Shown piece by piece: positions 8,288 through 16,400 of a stretch of 64,000 bases of DNA. Under the pieces are notes generated by a model. The model saw only the letters and a list, made by a program, of their open reading frames with translations, had not been told where the DNA came from and did not search any database. Positions within the stretch are counted from its first letter, which is position 1; each line of letters begins with the position of its first letter. This DNA comes from Burkholderia metallica (lineage in GTDB: Bacteria; Pseudomonadota; Gammaproteobacteria; Burkholderiales; Burkholderiaceae). The position numbers and the translations under genes were made by a program. The stretch is taken from positions 558,001 through 622,000 of the forward strand of contig NZ_CADFDB010000001.1 of the NCBI RefSeq assembly GCF_902832845.1, in the 5' to 3' direction.

Positions 8288-9772
8288 ATGCCGCACGGCG
8301 CCCCGCAGCTTCTCGCTCCCGCTTCCATCCCGGTCGACCCGATCGTGCGCCTGTCGGCGAGCGAGCTCGCGTCGGCGATCCGCGGCAAGGCCGTGTCGTG
8401 CGTCGAGACGATGCGCGCGTATCTCGATCACGTCGAGCGTGTGAACGGCGCGGTCAATGCGATCGTCGCGCTGCGCGATCGCGACGCGCTGCTCGCCGAA
8501 GCCGCGGACAAGGATGCCGCGCTCGCGCGCGGCGAGTACCACGGCTGGATGCACGGGATGCCGCAGGCGCCGAAGGATCTGGCGATGACGAAGGGGCTGC
8601 GGACGACCTTCGGCTCGCTGATCTTCCGCGAAAACGTGCCGCAGGCCGATTCCGTGGGTGTCGCGCGGATGCGCGCGGCCGGCGCGATCTTCATCGGCAA
8701 GACCAACACGCCGGAATTCGGGCTCGGCTCGCATACGTTCAACGAGGTCTATGGCGCGACGCGCAACCCGTACGACCAGACGAAAAGCGCGGGCGGCAGC
8801 AGCGGCGGCACGGCGGCGGCGCTCGCGTCGCGGATGCTGCCGGTGGCGGACGGCAGCGATTTCGGCGGTTCGCTGCGCAATCCGGCCGCGTTCTGCAACG
8901 TCTACGGCTTCCGTCCGTCGCAGGGCCGCGTGCCGCGCTGGCCGGGCGTCGACGTGTTCGTGCAGCAGCTCGGCACGGAAGGGCCGATGGGCCGCACGGT
9001 CGGCGACGTTGCGCAGCTGCTCGCGATCCAGGCCGGCTACGACCGCAACGATCCGCTGTCGCTCGCGGAAGATCCGGCCGTGTTCGCGCGGCCGCTCGAC
9101 GCCGACCTGCGCGGCAGGCGGATCGCGTGGGTCGGCGACTGGAACGGCTATCTCGCGACCGAGGCCGGCGTGCTCGCGCTGTGCGAACAGGGGCTGGCGA
9201 CGTTGCGCGAGATCGGCTGTGACGTCGATGCCGCGCTGCCGGCGTTCGCGCCCGACCGGATCTGGCGTCTGTGGCTCGCGCACCGGCATCTGCTGTCCGG
9301 TGGCGGGCTGCTGGCGCACTATCGCGATCCGGCGCGGCGTGCGCTGCTGAAGCCCGAGGCGATCTACGAGGTCGAAGGGCTGCTCGCGATGCAGGGCGCG
9401 GCCGTGTTCGACGCGAGTGTCGAGCGCACCGCGTGGCATCAGGCCGTGCTGAGCTTCTTCGACCGCTACGACTTCATCGCGGCGCCGACCGCGCAGGTGT
9501 TCCCGTTCGACGTCGAGCAGCGCTGGCCGAAGGAGATCGCGGGCCGCGCGATGGATACCTATCACCGCTGGATGGAAACGGTCGTGCCGTGGACGCTGGC
9601 CGGCTGCCCGGTGATCAGCGTGCCGGTCGGCTTCAACGACGCGGGGCTGCCGATGGGGATGCAACTGATCGGGCGGCCGCGCGCGGATCTCGCGGTGCTG
9701 CAGCTCGCGCGTGGTTACGAGCAGGCGGCCGATTGGGTGGGTGCGCGACTGCCCGGGTGGATGGCTGCGTAG
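8288..9772 (+). CDS. Amidase (amidase signature family)
   Basis: 494-residue amidase-signature hydrolase, which cleaves C-N bonds of amides. The Ser-cisSer-Lys triad can be assigned: Lys96 (PQAPKDL), cis-Ser171 (GGSSGG 169-174) and nucleophile Ser195 (DFGGSLRNPA). The C-terminal part holds the typical PVISVPVGFNDAGLPMGMQLIGRP block. The start at ATG 8288 has AGGAG 7 nt upstream (8277-8281); the frame extends further left but without homology. The substrate is not predictable. It is not in a cluster with transporters or nitrilases, and a terminator follows. Confidence 0.93.
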   Translation: MPHGAPQLLAPASIPVDPIVRLSASELASAIRGKAVSCVETMRAYLDHVERVNGAVNAIVALRDRDALLAEAADKDAALARGEYHGWMHGMPQAPKDLAMTKGLRTTFGSLIFRENVPQADSVGVARMRAAGAIFIGKTNTPEFGLGSHTFNEVYGATRNPYDQTKSAGGSSGGTAAALASRMLPVADGSDFGGSLRNPAAFCNVYGFRPSQGRVPRWPGVDVFVQQLGTEGPMGRTVGDVAQLLAIQAGYDRNDPLSLAEDPAVFARPLDADLRGRRIAWVGDWNGYLATEAGVLALCEQGLATLREIGCDVDAALPAFAPDRIWRLWLAHRHLLSGGGLLAHYRDPARRALLKPEAIYEVEGLLAMQGAAVFDASVERTAWHQAVLSFFDRYDFIAAPTAQVFPFDVEQRWPKEIAGRAMDTYHRWMETVVPWTLAGCPVISVPVGFNDAGLPMGMQLIGRPRADLAVLQLARGYEQAADWVGARLPGWMAA

Positions 9773-10304
9773 CCCGGTGCAATCGTAGCCGCAGCCGGGG
9801 CTGGTTGCGGAGGGTGGATCGAGAAGCGGGCGGCGGCAAGCTGCCCGTTTTGCATTGAATCCCGAATGTATTGTCAGGTGGCTTGCGTCACGCCGCCATG
9901 GCAACGGCAACGGCAACCGACTCGGACACCGAAGCGTCGCGCGACAGCGTGGCGCCACGTCACGATCGCTGCGCGGTACCGTCCGCAGCCACTGCAGCGC
10001 CGATCGATGGTGATACGACGCACATTCAAAGACGCGCGACGTCTGGCAGACCTCCGGCCGTATCACTGCGCAATCGCGCAACCGCTACCGTCGACCGTCA
10101 TTCCTGCAACTCGCGAACGAATTCACCCGCGTGCCCGACTATCGCGCAGCCTACGCGGATGAATCCACCCCTGCGCATACGCCGGCCTAGGAATTGCAAG
10201 CGTCCGCGCCACGTGATTTCGTTTCGATGTGTTTCAGTCGTTGCGGCGGCGCGCGGCGCGCTTCGACAATATCGGCTTCGATCATTCCGGCACGAGGAAC
10301 ACAC
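9773..10304. other. Non-coding gap with amidase terminator
   Basis: About 530 bp without a supportable gene. It opens with the terminator at 9828-9851. The remainder has no clear promoter; a short run of GGCAAC copies is seen near 9899-9917. GAGGA at 10294-10298 is the ribosome site of the next gene. Confidence 0.45.
9828..9851 (+). terminator. Terminator of amidase gene
   Basis: Seven-bp stem GGGCGGC/GCTGCCC (one G-T pair), 5-nt loop, followed by GTTTT. Confidence 0.6.
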
Positions 10305-10991
10305 ATGAAGCAGATTCGCGCGACGGGCCGGTACCTGGCCACCGCAGGCATCGCGTTCGGAATCCTGGCGAGCGGCGCCGCGCACGCGCAGCTCGACCTG
10401 CAGTCGATCGGCGCGTCGCTGCTCGGCGGCGGCCAGCAGCAGGCCGCGCCCACGCAGGGCGGCGTCGCGCAGTTGCTGCAGGCGTATGTCGGTGCGAACC
10501 AGCAGGTGCTGACCGGCCAGTCGTCGCTCGCGTCGGCGATGGGGCTCACCGGCGCGGCCGGGCAGGCGCAGCAGGCCGCGAGCCAGCTCACCGGCGGCGA
10601 TGCGCTGACGCCGGCCGCGCTGTCGCAGATGGGCGGCGCGCAGCAATCGGTGTCGCAGGCGCTCGGCCAGGCCTTCGCGAGCGGCGGCGCGACGCACGGG
10701 CCGATCGACAAGCAGGCGTTCAGCAACGGCCTCGCGTCGCTCGGGCAGGGGCTCACGCAATATTCGCAACTGCAGTCGGGGCTCGGCAATCTCGGCTCGA
10801 CGAGCGCGGCGTCGCTGTTGCAGTCGGGCCTGAATCCGCAGAACATGCAGGCAGCGTCGTATATCGCGCAAAGCGCGCCGGGCCAGTTGCAGTCGCTCGC
10901 GACGACGCTCAGCCAGGCCGTGCAGTTCGCGACGAGCCAGGGCATTTCGGTGCCGTCGGTTGCGTCGTCCGCGCTGAAGCTGCTGCCGTAA
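10305..10991 (+). CDS. DUF2501 exported protein (YjjA-like)
   Basis: 228-residue periplasmic protein with a signal peptide (residues 1-28, cleavage after AHA). The mature part is low-complexity, rich in Gln, Ala, Ser, Gly and Leu, and ends with a predicted helical region LQSLATTLSQAVQFATSQGISVPSVASSALKLLP reduced to its core motif ALKLLP. This fits the DUF2501 family (E. coli YjjA), whose function is unknown. ATG 10305 follows GAGGA. Neighbours are unrelated enzymes, so context gives no clue. Confidence 0.8.
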   Translation: MKQIRATGRYLATAGIAFGILASGAAHAQLDLQSIGASLLGGGQQQAAPTQGGVAQLLQAYVGANQQVLTGQSSLASAMGLTGAAGQAQQAASQLTGGDALTPAALSQMGGAQQSVSQALGQAFASGGATHGPIDKQAFSNGLASLGQGLTQYSQLQSGLGNLGSTSAASLLQSGLNPQNMQAASYIAQSAPGQLQSLATTLSQAVQFATSQGISVPSVASSALKLLP

Positions 10992-11112
10992 CGTTGCGCG
11001 GGGCCGCGCGCGATCCGGTGCCGGCAGCACGCGCGGTGCGAAGAGGGCCCCGCACAACATGGGGATGGCGCACGATGCTATCGTGGCGTGTCCCTTTGTT
11101 CGGTGCAGGTTC

Positions 11113-11943
11113 ATGACAGACTCGTTCGACCTCTCGCGCTACTTCTCCCGCATCGGCTACGACGGCCCGGCCGAGCCGACGCTCGACGTGCTGCGCCGGC
11201 TGCATCTGCTGCACCCGCAGGCGATTCCGTTCGAAAACCTCACGCCGCTGACCGGCGCGCGCGTGTCGCTCGACCTGCCGTCGATCGTCGACAAGGTGCT
11301 CGCGCATCGCCGCGGCGGCTACTGCTTCGAACTCAACAAGCTGTTCTACACCGCGCTCACGGCGATCGGTTTTCGCGTGACGCCGATGATCGCGCGCGTG
11401 CGCTGGCTGCTGCCGCCAGACGTCGCCACCGCGCATACGCACATGCTGCTGCGCATCGATCTCGACGGCGCGGCCTGGCTCGCGGACATCGGCTTCGGCA
11501 GCGCGACGCTGACCGCGCCGCTGCGCTTCGTGCCGGACGAGCGGCAACTGACGCCGCACGGCGCATTCCGTATCGTCGCCGCGCCGGTCGACGGCGAATT
11601 CGACATGCAGATCGAGACGCCCGACGGCTGGCAGACCACCTACCGTTTCCAGCCGAAGCGGGTCGAGTGGATCGATTACGACGCCGCGAACTGGTTCACG
11701 TCGACGTATCCCGAATCGATCTTCCTGCATAACCTGATCGCCTGCCGCGTGCTGCCGGACGGCCGCGCGGCGCTGCGCAACACCACGCTGACGATTCGCG
11801 ATGCGGCGGGCGTCGGGCGCACCGTCACGTTCGACGATGCGGCCGCATGGGGCGCCTGCCTGCGCGACACGATCGGCATCGACACGACGGGATTCGATCT
11901 CGACGCGCTGTTCGCGCGGCTGGCGGCGCACGTCGCCACGTAA
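11113..11943 (+). CDS. nat: Arylamine N-acetyltransferase
   Basis: 276-residue NAT-family enzyme that transfers acetyl from acetyl-CoA to arylamines and hydrazines. The papain-like triad is clear: Cys71 (RRGGYCFELN), His110 (AHTHMLL) and Asp125 (LADIGFG). The N-terminal ENLTPL (41-46) also matches. Length is that of bacterial NATs (about 275-285). I chose ATG 11113 because family homology starts there (FDLSRYFSRIGYDG); an upstream in-frame ATG would add 18 unrelated residues. Cytoplasmic; the gene stands alone. Confidence 0.95.
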   Translation: MTDSFDLSRYFSRIGYDGPAEPTLDVLRRLHLLHPQAIPFENLTPLTGARVSLDLPSIVDKVLAHRRGGYCFELNKLFYTALTAIGFRVTPMIARVRWLLPPDVATAHTHMLLRIDLDGAAWLADIGFGSATLTAPLRFVPDERQLTPHGAFRIVAAPVDGEFDMQIETPDGWQTTYRFQPKRVEWIDYDAANWFTSTYPESIFLHNLIACRVLPDGRAALRNTTLTIRDAAGVGRTVTFDDAAAWGACLRDTIGIDTTGFDLDALFARLAAHVAT

Positions 11944-11964
11944 CCCCGATTCACGACAGCCGAT

Positions 11965-11988
11965 CGCGGCCCGCATGCGCGGGCTGCG
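11965..11988 (+). terminator. Stem-loop after nat gene
   Basis: Ten-bp stem CGCGGCCCGC/GCGGGCTGCG (one G-T pair) with a 4-nt loop. Only two T follow, so it may be a weak terminator. Confidence 0.5.
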
Positions 11989-11995
11989 TTGGCAA

Positions 11996-12027
11996 TTGAC
12001 TTTTGCTATATTGCTAGCATACTAGTA
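11996..12027 (+). promoter_or_regulatory. Promoter with two abutting 8-bp palindromes (likely RHH autoregulatory operator)
   Basis: TTGACT (11996-12001) and CATACT (12018-12023) are spaced by 16 bp. Overlapping the -10 box are two perfect palindromes side by side, TGCTAGCA (12012-12019) and TACTAGTA (12020-12027), plus an upstream half-like TGCTATAT (12004-12011). The 8-bp period is what tandem ribbon-helix-helix dimers use, and the next gene codes for an RHH protein. Autorepression is the natural inference. Confidence 0.7.
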
Positions 12028-12030
12028 ACC

Positions 12031-12207
12031 ATGACCGACGAAGAAGTGAAGCAGTTCAACGTGTACCTGCCGCTGAGCCTGATCCGGCAGGTCAAGCATC
12101 GCGCCATCGAAACGGAGCAGTCGCTGTCCGCGCTGGTGGCCGACGCATTGCGCGCGTACCTGGCCGCACCGCGGCCGGGCGCGGGGCCGTCCACCAAGGA
12201 GGAGTGA
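12031..12207 (+). CDS. Ribbon-helix-helix transcriptional regulator (CopG/ParD-like)
   Basis: 58-residue protein: a short beta-strand [25 protein letters not shown] followed by helices with [13 protein letters not shown], the pattern of the ribbon-helix-helix fold. The N-terminal strand FNVYLP would insert in the DNA major groove. It is the first gene of a tight three-gene unit; its stop overlaps the ribosome site of the VOC gene (1-nt gap). Tandem palindromes lie immediately upstream. It resembles CopG/ParD DNA-binding proteins, but no toxin gene of RelE/ParE type follows, so it is probably an autoregulator rather than an antitoxin. Confidence 0.8.
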   Translation: MTDEEVKQFNVYLPLSLIRQVKHRAIETEQSLSALVADALRAYLAAPRPGAGPSTKEE

Positions 12208-12208
12208 C

Positions 12209-12556
12209 ATGTCATCCGAGCGAATCGAAGCCGTGTACCTGACGACGCACAACTGGGGCAAGTCGGCGAAATTCTTCCAGGCGCTGGGCTTCACGCTGGA
12301 GTTCGAAACCGATCACCAGTCGGGCCAGTTGCGCAGCGGCGACGGCCCGTTCCTGTTCATCGCCGAAGTGCCGCCGGGCGAGACGCCCGATATGCAAGTC
12401 GTGCTCAAGGTGGCCGACGAGCACGCGGTGCGACCGCAGCCGATCGTCGACGTCGTCACGCCGTTCGAGGATACCCACTGGGGCACGCGCGACATGACCG
12501 TGCGCGATCCGGACGGCCGCGTGTGGCGTCTGCAGGCGCCGGGCAAGGGCGTGTGA
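12209..12556 (+). CDS. VOC (glyoxalase/bleomycin-resistance-like) family protein
   Basis: 115-residue single VOC module: LTTHNWGKSAKFFQALGFTLEFETD then a PFLFIAEV strand, and the closing TVRDPDGRVWRLQAP. The family includes dioxygenases, glyoxalases and antibiotic-binding proteins; two such modules or a dimer form the metal site. The usual first-strand His metal ligand (H..Y/V) seems represented only by THN, so the metal site is uncertain. AGGAG precedes ATG 12209, inside the end of the RHH gene, so translation is probably coupled. Confidence 0.85.
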   Translation: MSSERIEAVYLTTHNWGKSAKFFQALGFTLEFETDHQSGQLRSGDGPFLFIAEVPPGETPDMQVVLKVADEHAVRPQPIVDVVTPFEDTHWGTRDMTVRDPDGRVWRLQAPGKGV

Positions 12557-12563
12557 GGCTGGC

Positions 12564-13424
12564 ATGGCCGAACTCCGCGAAACCGCCCCCGACAGCACGG
12601 CCGCCCGCGTCGCGCTTTGGCGTGCGCTGCACGTCGAACTCGATGCGCCGCCGCATGTGCTCGCCGACGAAGTCGGGCTGCAATTGCTCGCCCCCGAACC
12701 CGGCTGGCAGCAGCGCGGCGACATGGACCCGCAGTTCACGCGGCCGTTCCGTGCGTCGATCGTCGCACGGGCGCGCTTCATCGAGGATCTGGTGGTCGAG
12801 CAGGCCGCGCGCGGCGTGAGTCAGTACGTGATCCTCGGCGCGGGTCTCGACAGCTTCGTGCAGCGCCGGCCCGACATGGCGTCGCGCGTAACCGTGTTCG
12901 AAGTCGATCCGCCGGCGCCGCAGGCGTGGAAGCAGCGCCGCCTGGTCGAGCTCGGTTTCGGCGTGCCCGACTGGCTGCGTTTCGTGCCGGTCGATTTCGA
13001 GGCGAAGCAGTCGTGGCGCGCGGCACTCGTCGGCGCGGGCTTCGATGCCGGCAAGCCGGCGGTCGTGGTGTCCACCGGCGTCAGCATGTACCTGACGCAC
13101 GAAGCGAACGCGGCTGCGTTGCGCGAAGTCGCGTCGCTCGCGCCGGGCTCGACGCTCGCGATGACGTTCCTGCTGCCGCTGGAGAATGCCGACCCGGATG
13201 TGCGCCCCGGGCTGGAAATGGCCGCGAAGGGCGCGCGCGCGAGCGGCACGCCGTTCATCAGCTTCTTCATGCCGGCGCAGATCCAGGCACTCGCGCGGGA
13301 GGCCGGTTTCGCGCAGGCTACGCACGTATCGGCGGCCGAACTGACGCGGCGCTATTTCGCCGATCGCACCGACGGCCTGCGGCCGCCGAACCACGCGGAA
13401 GAGCTGCTGGTCGCGACGGTCTGA
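12564..13424 (+). CDS. SAM-dependent methyltransferase, LCMT/PPM-like family
   Basis: 286-residue class I methyltransferase of the leucine-carboxyl-methyltransferase-like group (Mycobacterium TIGR00027-type proteins). Motif I is YVILGAGLDSF (88-98), followed by the acidic VFEVDPPAPQAWK (111-123) and then VVVSTGVSMYLTHEANAAAL. Members of this group methylate carboxyl or hydroxyl groups of small molecules, but the substrate here is not known. It follows the VOC gene by 7 nt and so belongs to the RHH-VOC operon. Convergent with the glutamate dehydrogenase gene. Confidence 0.85.
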   Translation: MAELRETAPDSTAARVALWRALHVELDAPPHVLADEVGLQLLAPEPGWQQRGDMDPQFTRPFRASIVARARFIEDLVVEQAARGVSQYVILGAGLDSFVQRRPDMASRVTVFEVDPPAPQAWKQRRLVELGFGVPDWLRFVPVDFEAKQSWRAALVGAGFDAGKPAVVVSTGVSMYLTHEANAAALREVASLAPGSTLAMTFLLPLENADPDVRPGLEMAAKGARASGTPFISFFMPAQIQALAREAGFAQATHVSAAELTRRYFADRTDGLRPPNHAEELLVATV

Positions 13425-13443
13425 GCCGCCGTGCCGGGGCCGG

Positions 13444-13461
13444 CCGGTCCGTCACGACCGG
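13444..13461. terminator. Short stem-loop between convergent genes
   Basis: CCGGTC/GACCGG with a 6-nt loop within the 45-bp gap between the convergent methyltransferase and glutamate dehydrogenase genes; no T-run. Confidence 0.4.
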
Positions 13462-13469
13462 AGCGGCCG

Positions 13470-16400
13470 TCACGCGCGTTCGAGCACGGCCATTTCCCGC
13501 ACGATCACGAGCAGTACCGCGAGGCTCGCGCCGCCCGACGCGCGCAGGTCCGCGAGCAGGTGCTCGTAGCGGGCGAGCGCGGCTTCGCGGCGTTCGCGCC
13601 ACGCGCCGACGATCGTCTCCGGCGTCGTCGAATCCGGCGATTCCGCGAGCGCGCTCGTCGCGAGCGTGCGCTTGAGGCGGGCGACTTCGGCCAGCGCGGC
13701 CGCGCGCGCGAGCATGTCCCAGTGGGTCGGCGTCGGCAGCGTCGCCGCGCGTTCGGCGATCCAGCTGTAATTGAGCAGCGTGCCGAGCGAGAAATACACG
13801 CCCGCGACGAGTTCGAGGCTGCGGCTGCCGGTGGCGGCCACTTCGGCGATGTCGAGCAGCGCGGCCGAGATGTCGCCGCTCGCGACGCGCACCGCCAGCG
13901 CGCTGTCGACGCCGGCTTCGACCAGCACGCGCTGCCGCTCGGACAGCGCATCGAGGTCGTCGGCCGGCAGCAGCGACGGCAGTTGCGGCGCCAGCCGCTG
14001 CGCCGCGTCGCGGCAGCGTGCGATCAGCTCGGCCACGCCGCCGTCGGCCACCGCGCCGGATTGCAGATGCCGCAGGAACCACAGCGCCGCGCGCTCCAGC
14101 AGCCGCGCGACGTCGACGAACATGCGCGCCTGCACGTCGTCGGCCACGCGGTTGTCGAGCGCGTCGATGTCGCGCCACACCGCATCGAGGTCGAACACGT
14201 CGCGCGCCATGATGCACGCGCGCACGATGTCGCCCGGCTTCGCGTCCGTTTCCTCCATCAGCCGGTGCACGAACGCGCAGCCCACGCGGTTCACGAGCGC
14301 GTTGGTCAGGTGCGTCGCGAGAATCTCGCGGCGCAGCGGATGGCGGCGCATCGGTTCGCTGAAACGCTGCTGCAGCGGCTTCGGGAAGTAGTCGACGAGC
14401 ATCGCGGCCACGAGCGGATCCTCGGGCACGTCGGATTCGAGCAGCGCGTCGTACAGCCACATCTTGCTGTACGCGAGCAGCACCGCGCGCTCCGGCGACG
14501 TGAGGCCGAGCTTCGCCGCCTGCCGTTCGGCGATTTCGTCGTCGGTCGGCAGAAATTCGATCACGCGGTTCAGCCGGCCCGCGCGTTCGAGCCAGCGCAT
14601 CAGCCGCGCTTCGGCGTCGAGCAATTCGACCGCATAGCGGCCGGCGATCGACAGCGCCTGCGTCTGGTAGTAGTTGTCGCGCAGCACGAGCAGCCCGACT
14701 TCGTCGGTCATCTCCGCGAGCAGCGCGTTGCGCTGCTTCTCGGTCATCTCGCCGTCGGACACGACGAGCCCGAGCAGGATCTTGATGTTGACTTCGTGAT
14801 CCGAACAATCGACGCCCGCCGAGTTGTCGATCGCGTCGGTGTTGATGCGGCCGCCGCGCTGCGCGAACTCGATCCGCCCGAACTGCGTGCAGCCGAGGTT
14901 GCCGCCTTCGCCGACCACCTTGCAGCGCAGGTCCGCGCCGTTCACGCGCACCGCGTCGTTCGCGCGGTCGCCGACCTGCAGGTGGGTTTCGCGCGCGGCC
15001 TTCACGTAGGTGCCGATGCCGCCGTTGTACAGCAGGTCGACCGGCGCCTGCAGGATCGCGCGGATCAGCTCGGTCGGCGGCAGCGCGTGCGCGTCGATGC
15101 CGAGCGCGGCCTGCACGGCCGGCGACAGCGGAATCGTCTTCGCGGTGCGCGGATACACGCCGCCGCCCGATGAAATCGCCGCCGGATCGTAATCTGCCCA
15201 GCTCGAGCGTTCGAGCGCGAACATGCGCTGGCGCTCCGCGAAGCTCGTCGCCGGGTCGGGGTTCGGGTCGAGGAACACGTGCCGGTGATCGAACGCGGCG
15301 ACGAGCCGGATATGCGGCGACAGCAGCATCCCGTTGCCGAACACGTCGCCCGACATGTCGCCGACGCCGACCACGGTGAAGTCGGTCGTCTGCGTATCGA
15401 CGCCCATCTCGCGGAAGTGCCGCTTCACCGATTCCCATGCGCCGCGCGCGGTGATCGCCATCTTCTTGTGGTCGTAGCCGACCGAGCCGCCGGACGCGAA
15501 CGCGTCGTCGAGCCAGAAGCCGTATTCATGCGAGATCGCGTTCGCGTAGTCGGAGAAGGTGGCGGTGCCCTTGTCGGCGGCGACGACCAGGTACGGATCG
15601 TCCGGATCGTGACGCACGACGCCGGGCGGCGGCACGATCGCGCTGCTCGCCAGGTTGTCGGTCAGGTCGAGCAGGCCGCGCAGGAAGGTCTGGTAGCACG
15701 CGATGCCTTCGCGCATCCACGCTTCGCGATCGCTCGGCGGCGGCGGGTTCTTCACGACGAAGCCGCCTTTCGAGCCGACCGGCACGATCACGACGTTCTT
15801 CACCATCTGCGCCTTCATCAGCCCGAGCACCTCGGTGCGGAAATCCTCGCGGCGATCCGACCAGCGCAGCCCGCCGCGCGCGACGCGCCCGCCGCGCAGG
15901 TGCACGCCCTCGACCCGCGGCGAATACACCCAGATCTCGAACATCGGCTTCGGTTCGGGCAGGCCCGGCACTTTCGCCGGATCGAACTTGAACGACAGGT
16001 ACGGTTTCGATTCGCCGCTGGCGTCGACGAGGAAGTAGTTCGTGCGCTCGGTCGCGTTGATCACGCCGAGGAACTGGCGCAGGATGCGGTCTTCGTCGAG
16101 GTTCGGCACCTGGTCGAGCGCGCCTTCGATCGCCTTCAGCAGCCGCTCGGCCTGGACGTCGCGCGTGTCGCCGACGGCCGGGTCGAAGCGCAGCAGGAAC
16201 AGCTCGACGAGCTGCCGCGCGATCGCCGGGTTGCCGGTCAGCGCGCGCTCGATATACGCGTCGCTGAAGGTCGAGCCGACTTGCCGCAGGTACTTCGCAT
16301 ACGCGCGCAGGATCGTCACTTCGCGCGCGCTCAGGTGGGCGCGCAGCACGAGGCGGTTGAAATCGTCGTTCTCGATCCGGCCGCTCCAGATCTGGTCGAA

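Noticed and set aside
8246-10081. A 611-codon minus-strand frame over the amidase
   Set aside because: Antisense shadow of a gene with clear Ser-cisSer-Lys motifs; no homology on the minus strand.
12031-12207. Toxin-antitoxin interpretation of the RHH gene
   Set aside because: The partner gene is a VOC protein, with no ParE/RelE/MazF-like sequence, so an autoregulated operon is the simpler view.
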